DNA of 64,000 bases from assembly GCA_020631735.1 (NCBI GenBank), contig CM036179.1, positions 20,823,063-20,887,062 of the forward strand, written 5' to 3'. The first letter of the stretch is position 1; each line of letters starts with the position of its first letter. Source of the stretch: Saccharum officinarum. Lineage: Eukaryota; Streptophyta; Magnoliopsida; Poales; Poaceae. Made by a program: the position numbers and the translations under genes. Shown here in pieces: positions 44,652 through 54,601 of this stretch. The notes under the pieces are model-generated. The model saw only the letters and a list, made by a program, of their open reading frames with translations. It searched no databases and was not told the origin of the DNA.

Positions 44652-45731
44652 CTACGTCTGCTGTTTCTTAGGGTAGGAACAAAACTTTGCAAAGTGTCCG
44701 GGTTGGTTGTAGTTGAAGCACGGTCCCTTCACTTGAGCCACAGTTCCAGATGAACTGCCTTGTCCTGTCTTCGCCTGAGGCAATGCCATCTTGAATGGTT
44801 TCTGGTTCCTCTGGGGTTGCTGAGCATTCTGATTCTTCCTTTGCGGTGGCCTAAACCTTGCACCTGGGGCAGGCGATCGATAAGCTGGATGGTTGGCCAC
44901 TAGGGCTCTGGACTGGGACGAACCCGACTCGAAAGCTCTCTTACGGATCTTGGAAGCAGCATAAACATTGTTGTTCTTTTCTTGCTTCAGACAGTCGCTA
45001 ACGAAATCGTTGAAACTAGTCCTCATATTTGTACCCACATGTTTCATCATCTTGGGATTCAGGCCTCTTTTGAAGCTAGCGATCTTCTTGGCCTCAGTAT
45101 TCACCATATCAAGGGCATAACGACTCAGGTTGTTGAATGCATGTAGATATTGAGTTACAGTCTTCGTGCCTTGATTCAGTGCTAGAAATTCCCCAAGCTT
45201 CATCTCGATCAGACCAGGTGGAATGTACGTTCCACGGAAAGCTTCGGTGAACTCCTTCCAAGTGATGTGAGCGTGGGGAGGAAAAGTGGTGTGGTGATGT
45301 TTCCACCACATTCCTGCCGGACCTTGAAGCTGATGAGCTGCATACTCAGTCTTCAACACTTCAGTCATTCTCAAGACACGAAACTTGTCTTCCATAGTAT
45401 TAATCCACTCTTCTGCATCCAAGGGTTCTGCGGCTTCCTTAAAGATCGGTGGACGAGTATCCATGAAGTCCTTGAAATTGCCGTACTGATTTGCTTCATG
45501 CCCACCCGGGTTTATTCCCCGACGGGTGTTGTCTGCGATACTGTGCAACGCAGCTTCCATATTCTGTTGCATACTCTCCATATTACGTTGGCTTCCAAGA
45601 AATTGTGCGAAAAACTGTTCCGCAGTGTAGGGTGGAGGAGGCGGTGGTGGATCACGGTCATCACTAGCAGCTGCACTACCACCAGCCTCAGCGGCACCAT
45701 ACACGGTACGACGAGTGTTCGACATCTGCAT
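44652..45731 (-). CDS. gag: Element C gag, contig-3 copy
   Basis: The same 359 residues as 30355-31434, including the Cys-to-Tyr change in the zinc knuckle. The destroyed protease region lies at 44478-44651. Confidence 0.9.
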   Translation of the reverse strand: MQMSNTRRTVYGAAEAGGSAAASDDRDPPPPPPPYTAEQFFAQFLGSQRNMESMQQNMEAALHSIADNTRRGINPGGHEANQYGNFKDFMDTRPPIFKEAAEPLDAEEWINTMEDKFRVLRMTEVLKTEYAAHQLQGPAGMWWKHHHTTFPPHAHITWKEFTEAFRGTYIPPGLIEMKLGEFLALNQGTKTVTQYLHAFNNLSRYALDMVNTEAKKIASFKRGLNPKMMKHVGTNMRTSFNDFVSDCLKQEKNNNVYAASKIRKRAFESGSSQSRALVANHPAYRSPAPGARFRPPQRKNQNAQQPQRNQKPFKMALPQAKTGQGSSSGTVAQVKGPCFNYNQPGHFAKFCSYPKKQQT

Positions 45732-46095
45732 GTTTTAGCAACAGTAATTATTAGGTGATGTTGTAGGAATTGCGACCGAATGAAAAATCATGCTAAACTG
45801 AATTTACTGGAGAGAATAAATTCATACAATAAAACAGGGGCATAATAAGTCATTCCAATTAACACAACACCACTAATTAAATTACTTAAAGCGCACACAT
45901 CGCGTCCATCACAACCAAGTTGCCAACATACATACACTGGACTTTTTGACGTTCGGATACCGCCACAAACACATCAAAGCTTTCCAACATTACATCAAAG
46001 CCTTAGTCTTTCTACTCATTATTATGTGCCCAACGTGCCAACAAAGCAAAAGATTATGTAGATGGAACCTAGTAGCTAGCGCAACAACTACTAGC

Positions 46096-47148
46096 CTACT
46101 CATCATGGTCGCTGTCTAAGTCCGAGACGTTGGCGTTGTCACCATTAGCAGCGTTGTGGTGCTCCCCAACTGGTGCTTCAGGCTCTTTAGGATCTTTGTC
46201 TTCATCCAAATCCATCTCTGCCGCACCAGGAGGAACATAGGGGTTGAGTTGATTGTTCAGCCAATGAACCTCCTCATGCAGATTGTCATTATATTCCTCT
46301 GCATATGCCAGCTGTTGCTCTAGCTCAAACTGTCTAGCCCTCAACACATTCTCTGCGGACCAGGCTTCATTCCTCTGATGGAGCACATGAGTCAACATGC
46401 GCTCAGCGTTCCTGTTGGCGGTGGTCAGTCGCCCAACCTGCTCTCTCAGGGCACGTACATCTCCTTCGAAAGCCATAGTCCTCTGGGTAGCCTGATCTCT
46501 GTGACGAGTCAACTGAGCCATCTCTGTGTTGAGCCTCTCAATCTCGGCGTCGTGATCTCTCTGAAGCTGACGGCGGTCATCACGAGCCTGACCAAGAGCA
46601 CTAGACACACGTCTTAGGCTACCTTTCACTCCATCAAAGGCCTTCATCACTGCGAATATGGCACTCATAGCAGGGTTGTCACTGTTCTGTGCTTCTGCAG
46701 CGCTAATCTCCAGAGATCTTCCTCTTGCCTGCTGCCACGAGTCAGTGGAGGGGTTGCCCCTCGGAAAGACTCCAACTATAGCTGCTGCCAACTCCTGAGG
46801 AAAGCGATCCATGATATTCCTCAGGATCCCAAAGGCTGCCCTCTCAGCGGCTTCTTCAGGGGTCCTGCCAGTTGACTCAAAATGCCAACCGGTCCACTCA
46901 GAACCATCACCTCGGGGACAAACTACTACTTCCACAGTTACCAAAAGTCCTTCCCCCAACCGCTCATTCGACCAAAAGTAGCGGGGCTCCATCCTATCAG
47001 GATAGCCTACATAGCTGAGTACTCTCCACAAGAGCGTAGGCATCCCAAACTCTCCAAGAAAAGTATGGCGCTGACGAGTGCGTGGAGCAAGCTGATGACG
47101 GGGAGCTCTGCCGGTGGACTTGCGGGCTGTCTGCTTGGTACGTGCCAT
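46096..47148 (-). CDS. Element C extra ORF: histone H3-tail-like N-terminus, dsRBM-like domain, coiled coil, acidic tail
   Basis: This open frame of 350 codons begins at the ATG at 47148; an in-frame Met three codons upstream (47157) is possible, but then the H3-like part would not be N-terminal. Residues 2-21 read ARTKQTARKSTG-RAPRHQLA, matching 18 of the first 21 positions of mature histone H3, including R2, K4, R8, K9 and S10. The K14 and K18 positions are R and H, and K27 is not kept. Residues 36-113 (LLWRVLSYVGYP, EPRYFW, LLVTVEVVV, WTGWHFESTGRTPEEAAERA) have the helix-strand-strand-helix pattern of a double-stranded RNA-binding motif, which is inference. Residues about 175-300 are heptad-rich coiled coil. 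Residues 311-350 are very acidic and end SDLDSDHDE. It lies between PBS and gag in the same orientation. Function is unknown and I know of no named family. Confidence 0.8.
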   Translation of the reverse strand: MARTKQTARKSTGRAPRHQLAPRTRQRHTFLGEFGMPTLLWRVLSYVGYPDRMEPRYFWSNERLGEGLLVTVEVVVCPRGDGSEWTGWHFESTGRTPEEAAERAAFGILRNIMDRFPQELAAAIVGVFPRGNPSTDSWQQARGRSLEISAAEAQNSDNPAMSAIFAVMKAFDGVKGSLRRVSSALGQARDDRRQLQRDHDAEIERLNTEMAQLTRHRDQATQRTMAFEGDVRALREQVGRLTTANRNAERMLTHVLHQRNEAWSAENVLRARQFELEQQLAYAEEYNDNLHEEVHWLNNQLNPYVPPGAAEMDLDEDKDPKEPEAPVGEHHNAANGDNANVSDLDSDHDE

Positions 47149-47920
47149 CTGTAGCAAAATTTTATTATCGTGGTGAGAACAGATTTTTAAGTTGGCATTT
47201 TTATCGAAATGAGATAATCAACTTATAAGGGGAGGAACAATGTCATGAATGGAATGCACAACATGATACATGCACGTTCCGTACGTCCTCACAAACTTAG
47301 AAAACTAATAACTACTAACGGAATAAACGGTGGCATACAACGATCTCTTGTAACGTAACTAATACGTACTACTCGAAAGCGTTGTTATGTACCTGCAGAA
47401 AGTCACTTCAGCCCAAACCTCACAGTATGAAAATATGCAAGAAAGCAGTAAAGTAAGTTACTCGCTCTACACGCATCCCCAGATACGAGTATAACGGTAA
47501 CAACTACCCGAATCATCGTCCTATTGACGGCATCGTCACCACATGACGGAAGTCCCCACCATTTGAATACCCTCATACGAACATGCGCATGGCACGTAAG
47601 TATTTCGGTATCACATAAGCACTCCCCTAGATCGGTAGTGTATCCGACCATGCTCTCACAACTCTCACTTACCAGGGCGTAGAGGAAAATTGATCCATAC
47701 ATTACCACTCAATTGAATGGCACTCATACAATAGCACGTCGTACGAGCGACGAAATTTCAAATATGATGCAAACCCCCAAGTTAGTACTTAATTAAGCCA
47801 CCTAGAGTCCTTATTGGGCATAAAGGATATGACCACCGGCACACTCTTAAATTTAAAAGCTGAGTTGAAAACACGGTTTTGTTTTTAAATACCCATGTGA
47901 ACAGTAACATGCTAAACCAT
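47149..47920 (-). other. Element C 5' untranslated region, contig-3 copy
   Basis: The same sequence as 32852-33623; no gene recognised. Confidence 0.6.
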
Positions 47921-47950
47921 GCTCCGATGCCAGCTGTAACGGATCAACGT
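47921..47950 (-). other. Element C PBS (47921-47932) and LTR remnant (47935-47950), contig-3 copy
   Basis: TGGCATCGGAGC on the minus strand, next to the LTR terminus TGTAACGGATCAACGT. Sequence beyond 47950 no longer resembles the solo LTR. Confidence 0.7.
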
Positions 47951-48022
47951 CCATCTCAGTGTGCATATATTTTGATGTTCGTGAAGTTTAATGGTTGCAT
48001 GTCCATCTTTTTATTACTTTAA

Positions 48023-48383
48023 GGGTCCGTTTGGATCCTTTTATTTGGAGGATTTAAAATCTACTTAATAAACTAGGCAATTTGGTTATATGACATTCCA
48101 CCACTTTACAAAGTTGACATATAAGCCTATATTAAATTCATAGGGTGGGAGGTGAAAATTAATTCTATAAATCATCATGATATGTTTTTACTTTTGTAAC
48201 TTATAACACGCTCTTCGACTCACTCTCCTACATTAGAAATACAACACATAAGTATATTTTTTTTGTATAGCCAACAATAATATACAAATATAATCCATAT
48301 ACAACCATATTAGCTTAATTATTAATATGTGTCTAAATTATGATTATTAAAATGAATTCAATTTCAAGAATTCAAACGGGGCC
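48023..48383. mobile_element. PIF/Harbinger (Tourist)-like MITE, contig-3 copy
   Basis: 361 bp with TIR-like ends GGGTCCGTTTGG and (inverse) GGCCCCGTTTGA, flanked by TAA at 48020-48022 and 48384-48386. It differs from 33727-34087 only by small indels in the noisy contig end. Confidence 0.78.
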
Positions 48384-48656
48384 TAAGTTTTTTCAGTTGA
48401 TTTGTAGCCGGTGCATGTCATTTGGTATGGTATTAGGAATATTTAGGATGGAAGGTCTTAAGTTCAAATGTTAGTGGCAATACATATTCCCACGTTTTGA
48501 GGCTTGAGAAAACTTGCATATAAGTGGAGTTGAAATGTAAAGTGAATTACCCAATTTCTTATTAGTTCAATCTTTTTCGGTTAAGCTGATTATTATTGGC
48601 CACAGTACCTTTATTAAAAATGAAATTGACGTGGAAGCAATGAACAATATTTAGTA

Positions 48657-48801
48657 CTCCCTCCGTTCCAAATTATAATTCGCTTTGACTTTTTTGGTAT
48701 ATCCATTTTGCTATGCATCTAGATATAATAATAAACTAGACATAAAACAAAATAGATGAACCAAAAAAGTCAAAGCGACTTATAATTTGGAACGGATGGA
48801 G
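48657..48801. mobile_element. Stowaway MITE
   Basis: The 145-bp element has inverted ends CTCCCTCCGTTCC and GGAACGGATGGAG within TA duplications (48655-48656, 48802-48803). The inner arms AAATTATAATTCGCTTTGAC and GTCAAAGCGACTTATAATTT also pair. This is the classic grass Stowaway (Tc1/mariner) structure. Confidence 0.93.
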
Positions 48802-48803
48802 TA

Positions 48804-50640
48804 CTGCTATGGGTGTTTGAGTTTAGTTATTACATGAACTAACCCTCCTTGTTTGTTCAGTCAAGCTTTGACACTACTGCTAATGTATGAGGGGAAATAT
48901 CTTTTTCAGAAAAAAGAGACTATAGACATGCACACGCAACACATGTTTGAATGCACATATATATGTTACTAGTAGTGGAGCGCGCGCATCCGCGCGCCCG
49001 TGCCAAAATAGCATAGTAGTATCTTAAAGCATAGCTTGATATATATTACAGGTGATCGTAGTTGTGCAGCTTTAGGTTTCAGTTTCAGAAGCTACACATG
49101 TTCTGTGTCTGCAAATAGACAAACAAAACCCCAACACGGTGGAGTACAATACATCAGTTGTACTTGAGCTACATACACTACCAGACTCTATTATACTGCA
49201 GGCATAGGAGCTGGTGGACAGAGCCATCCGACATGTCACCTATATGGTGTCTGCTATAGTATAATACAACAGCTTTGAGAATGTATTATACAAGATAAGT
49301 TGGTGATAGGCTGCATGCTTCTTTCCGTGCTATAGACTTTGGGATGATTTAGTTGGAGGTGTTGTTGTGGTCGGTTTCCCAGCCATGGATTGATTAATTG
49401 CCAGCAGTGCCTATGTACATGAAAACGAGGTAATTACTTGCTAGTTGTGTGTTTGAGGAATTTGCTCATAATATAATATCACTATTGTTTGCTGTATCCA
49501 TCAAAGGAATGTGATTTTCTAAATATGACAGGTATGTCAATGTACAACATCATGTTGTGGGTTAGTTTTCATAAAGGTAGTGTGACTGAGATTATTGAGT
49601 TGTACCTTGCGGAGGGGATATGATGTCGTCATCACCAGACTGGTACAGTAGGTCACAGCGGTCCGACGCGTTCAGTGCGGAGTATCCTGTTAAACGGAGG
49701 GAAAAATCTTTGTCTGAGTGTCATGGGTTGTCAACATGTTTGATCCTACTAATGTAGTTTATATAATTACCTCAGAGCTTGGAGAGTCGTTCTCCTGGTG
49801 GCGTCGTTCTGCCATGCATTTCATCCGTGAATATTTCATATGCTAGTGGCCACACCTAAATGTGCTATGTCAGGTATTGTTGAAAAGTGTCCATAGGCAT
49901 TTATCTGGAACTGAAGCCTTGCTGATATCAGTTTGATCCGATATAGAGCATTACAGATATTGAAGAAATCATCACCGGAGCCTATGATTGTACCTGTGTA
50001 TTTTCTGTGGCGGGGGGCAATGTTCCAGATGTACATGCGTCAGCTAAACTGACCAAAGGAAATAGCAATGAGCAAAGTTAAATTTTAGAGTATTTGAAGA
50101 AAAAAAATGTGATTATATTGTATATCAAGCAAGGCTAAATCTAAATAGGATGTTTAGTAGTTGGGCATAAACATCGTCTATAAAATCAAGGGCAACCAAA
50201 CTATATTACAGAAAAAAGATGCTAAATGTTGGAAGCCAAATTTGGTTGAAGAAAACGACAGTAACATGTCCACATAAGCCTACCTTTTTTCACTTATGAA
50301 AAGATGGCATAGAGCCAATAATTCATATTTTTTCCTACTTAGGCTAAAGTAACAATGCCTGCCACATGGTAAACTAAAAAAAACGACACCAAGTGATAGG
50401 AAAAAAATCCACCAGTCATTGAATAGGCTTGTATAACCAATAAACCAATTTCATATCTGAGCAACACATGTAGAATAAAGAAAAACATCTTTATTAATCT
50501 AAAAGAGACCACTGAATGTAAACAACTAATCCACTATATTCATTTTTTTTTGTCTGATTCTCATCTTTGTTGATCAATTAATAATAATTTATAGTAAGCT
50601 AAGTTACCAAGTTTATTTTTTTGGGACGCAACCTAATAAA
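48804..50640. other. Unassigned region with weak exon-like segments on the minus strand
   Basis: A GCGCGCGCATCCGCGCGC palindrome lies at about 48978-48997. On the minus strand a candidate exon at 49686-49606 is bounded by TTAACAG and GGTACAA. Another segment runs from about 50036 (open frame MYIWNIAPRHRKY) to a GTAATT donor-like site at 49770. Spliced frames soon meet stops and no protein family is recognised, so this is probably an eroded gene or transposon. The rest is AT-rich. Confidence 0.3.
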
Positions 50641-50645
50641 CCTTC

Positions 50646-53600
50646 TGTAACGGATCAACGTAATTATACGAGATTAAGTAAGAAAATCTTCCACCGAGGC
50701 GGTTAATGTATCAAACTTAAACCCGTATAACCCGAGATTCCGTGAAATCACGAGGGATTTCCAAACCAACCAACATACAACCAAGATCATACTGATTTAG
50801 CAGCCACAGTTCACATGATACATAGAGTTCATAATAATAGTGGAGTACATCGGAGTTCGGAATAAAAGTTATTACAACATAGTTCAAAATAACATTGCGG
50901 AAACAAGTAGTTTTATACACACACTTAGTTCAAATACAGTGCTCGTAGATAGTCATGGTCCACAAAAGCAGTAGATAAGACGAACAGAGTGACCCTTGCC
51001 CAAGGTCCTAGTTGTCGCCCATCGCCGGATACAGACAGTTGGAGCAGTACCCATAGTACATCTGACCATCTGCAACAATAATGGGAACAACGCCCTGAGT
51101 ACGAGAATGTACTCAGCTAGACTTACCCGTTAAAAACCAGAAATAAAGGACACCAAGGATCATGCGAGGCTTTATAGATTGGACTGGCTTGACTCATTTG
51201 CGAAAAGCATAAGTTGTTATGAAAAACTATACCAGTACTTTTTGCATGACTTTTAGTATAACCTATTCAAGCTAGGTAAGCATCTATTGCTAAAACAATC
51301 ACTTGATTCATCATTAACAATCTAGATTACCATATCAGGTTTAGCATTTCCAACATCATTCACTTAACCATCAATGTTCCATTAATGTTACTACGATGCC
51401 ATAGCTCGAGTTAAGTGCTCACTAACCGGGAGCGACGGCGATTCGAATCGAATTCCTATCCAGCTGGAGATTTATTCCTCACACAAACCCTGTTTCCCCG
51501 TCAGGGTCGCGTAGATCACCAATGACACTTTCCAAGAAGCCGCGGGATAACAATCATGGATCGCACTACCTAGGGACCGCCCGACTGCTAGGACGCACCT
51601 TGGGCTCACTCTTTGCGTCCCCGTTACACCCCCTTCGACACCAGTCTGCCAACCCGAGTTTATCCCGGCTCGAAAAGTGTCACTAGTTTCGCAGTCGAAA
51701 GGTACTTTATTCGGCCAGCTAAATGTGAGGCATGCGTTCAACATGACAAGAGGGACGAGCAACGATCGGTCCTTAATCGACACAGACGGAATCACTATAG
51801 TCCAAAACCCTATAAGACTCCGCCCGGTCTTCGTTTATCCATCAACACTTGGTTACTTTTTATGATCACAATTACAGCTAACCATAACCCGGTATCCACC
51901 GATAACTCGCAGGTGATAGCAAATCACCCGACTTCTACCGGTCTAAGCATGGCTAAGCAATTTACTCGATTATGACCTAACAGGGTGAAAGATAATCCGG
52001 TGGCCAAGGTAATAATACAACAACGATTTCACTCAACTCCTATAACTTAATGCAGCTATATATATAACTATAGTTCATGTAGTAAGGAACAACTTTTATA
52101 AAATAGGAGACTTAAAATGCTTCGGGGCTTGCCTCTTTCGAACGAGCTAGGATGGTGGTCGACGCACTCTGGCAGCTCCTCACCTGACTCTTCCTCCTCG
52201 GGCACCTCCTGTGCCTGGGGCTCCTGCTGATCCGTCCAAGCCTGCTCCTCCTGTACTGCTACCTGTGATTCTTACTGCGATCCTGTATGATGCAAGTGCA
52301 TAAGTAAACATGCGAATGATACATCGGATTGTGGTGGAGTGCTTTGATGACATGAGATGCAGATGAGCACATGGAATGAGCAGTTTGGATATAACTATTT
52401 CTTCTACAAGGTAGTCAACGTCATCCAAGAACATATACCCTAAAACATGCACCTTATTCTTCTATTAGTTAGCCTATCATCTACACATACAAGTGAACCT
52501 AAGCTACCAAAGCTTAACAACATAACTCAACCACAACATCAGCAAGGCATAATAATGCTTTAAAGATACACCAAACATATTTTATTTCTCTTAATTTCTC
52601 ATAAAGAATAATCTTTTATTCCCTGTTTAACTAGGGTTACACAGCAACACCTATTTCTAGTGTAGATAAAAATCTACAAAAATTACAGTAGATTACTCTT
52701 ACCCTAACTAACCTACTACTAAATTTTCATGAGAATTGAATAAGTAAAACTATCTATATAAAATAAACAAGTTATAGCATAATAATGAGCATGAAATTAT
52801 TTTATACTAGAAAAAGTATCAAACAACAGATTTCACATTTTTCCTATGTTACTAACAGTAAACTAACATAATACAAAAATTATCACATGTATGTTCTATA
52901 CAAATTTAGCCCTCTACTAAAAATAACAAAGATTATCAATTAAAAGCATTTGAACTACACTTCAAAAATTTCTCACAGAACATGCTTCACTAATATTTTT
53001 CCTAGAAAGTACATCACTAATAAAGATTAAAGCAACAAGAATCACATTTTTCCCTTCATTATTTTATTTACTACATATTTTCTAAGATATCAGCATTTAT
53101 AGCAATTAAATAAATTTGCATAGTAAAGTGTTACAAAAATACTATGATATATTTTTAAACTGTAGATCTATTCAAGAGGAACATTTCAAACTTTGTTTCA
53201 TGATTTTTGGAGCTATAAATTGTATACAAATATTTTCCAAGTATTTTCTTTTCCCAAAACAAAATAGAAACTCAAAAACAAAATTTGAAAATCGTTTAAC
53301 GGGCCAGCCCACTTGAAACCACCGGCCCAAGGTCGTTTTCAGCCGGAGCGCCGCGCGGGAAAAAGAGAGGCGGCCCGGCTCGGTGGTTCGGCCCAAGGCC
53401 GTTTGGCCTAGAGAGCAGAGAGAGGGGGGCGAAGCACGGGGCGCGGCCACGGGTGCCGGCGTCCCGACGTCGCGGGGGCGAAGCGGTGGTCGCCGTCGGC
53501 CAACGACCGTCCTCCGGCTCCGAGTTACAACCCCGAGCACGCATGGCTCCCGCGCAAGGATGGCAAGCACGATCGCGCGAAGCAAGGGAAGGAGGGAGCG

Positions 53601-54596
53601 AGGGCGCCGGTGGCGGAGCTCGAGCCCGGCGGCCGGCGACGGTGGCGCGCGCGGGAAAAGGAGAAATTGAGCCTCACCGTCATCGAACAAGGGATACCGA
53701 GCCCCGTTCGGAGAAGAGGAGAAGGTGGCGGAGCCGGTGGCGAGACGAATCGGGAGGTGGTGCGGCCGTTAAGCGGGAACGGCGGTGTTCGTCTTGGGCA
53801 GAGCGGCGGCGGCGCGAGGAGGCGGGAGCGGTGGCTGCTGCGGCTCGCGCGAGGCCGAGAAGAGCGAAGTGATGGGGAGTGAGACTGAGGGAGGAGCGGG
53901 TGCAGCTTTAGGGCGCGTGGCGCGGCCGGTGGAGCCCACGGCTCGCCACCCGTACGCCGGAGACGGCGAGCGGCAGCCACGCGGCGGCCACGGCCTGAGC
54001 GCGGCGTGCGCTGGCGCGGGCGCGCGCGCGGGGAGGGGAGCAGGGGCGAGCGGGCCAGGCCGGCGTCTGCTCACGGGCCGAAAGGGAGGCTGCGGCCCAC
54101 TAAAACGAGAAACCGTTTTTCTTTTATAATTAAAATTTTCAGATTTCTCTATTTGTTTTAAATTTGAATTTGAAGATGAAAAAGAGGTTTTCAGAACTTT
54201 TGCCCAAAATAAAAGTTGTTTAAAATTTAATTCTCTACAACTTTCATGTAGGGCACTTTTCAAAATTCTAAATAGATTTTAAATTTGGGATTTAAAGCTA
54301 AATTTTTAAGTAAAAATTCATTTTTCTAGAATATTTTTAAAAGCAAAAAATTGAAGGAATTTGAATTCAAGAGTTGCTCCAAAAATCATGTTTATTTATT
54401 CTAGATTATCTAAAATTGTAGCTACACAAAATTTCACCACTCTTTAGCACTTAAATGCAGAATTTGGGTTTTGAGTAATTGTTTTTCAACTTTAAATTTA
54501 AAAGGGTCTATATTGCATGCAATGATAACCATGTATGAGATGATTATGACTAATGCTTTGGATGCTAATGCATGCTTAACACCCAGGGGTGTTACA
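50646..54596 (-). repeat. Solo LTR of a Ty3/gypsy (Tekay-like) element
   Basis: The 3951-bp unit runs from TGTAACGGATCAACG to CCCAGGGGTGTTACA and is flanked by the perfect 5-bp duplication CCTTC (50641-50645, 54597-54601). No PBS, PPT or coding domain is present. On the minus strand it starts TGTAACACCCC, typical of Tekay-type LTRs, and its other terminus equals the LTR end next to the PBS of element C, fixing the orientation. A GC-rich block at about 53290-54110 yields long spurious frames in several phases and is part of the LTR, not a gene. An LTR-LTR recombination origin is the usual explanation. Confidence 0.88.
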
Positions 54597-54601
54597 CCTT
54601 C

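Larger units (their letters stand above)
34282..48475. repeat. Second copy of 19984-34181 (probable false duplication)
   Basis: The order and sequence of element A gag and 5' LTR, element B gag and 5' LTR, element C and the Tourist MITE are repeated at a near-constant offset of 14297-14299 bp. The differences I noticed are almost all single-base indels in homopolymers, plus a denser set within about 200 bp of 34181 and in the first kilobase after 34282. This is how noisy contig ends look. Confidence 0.93.

Noticed and set aside
34282..48475. Recent segmental or tandem duplication of nested retrotransposons
   Set aside because: The ends coincide with a 100-N gap and the differences are homopolymer or contig-end noise; an assembly overlap is simpler. 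Read depth would decide.
53172..54263. Long overlapping frames in the GC-rich block as host genes
   Set aside because: They occur in several frames on both strands, are low-complexity, and lie fully inside a solo LTR with a perfect TSD.
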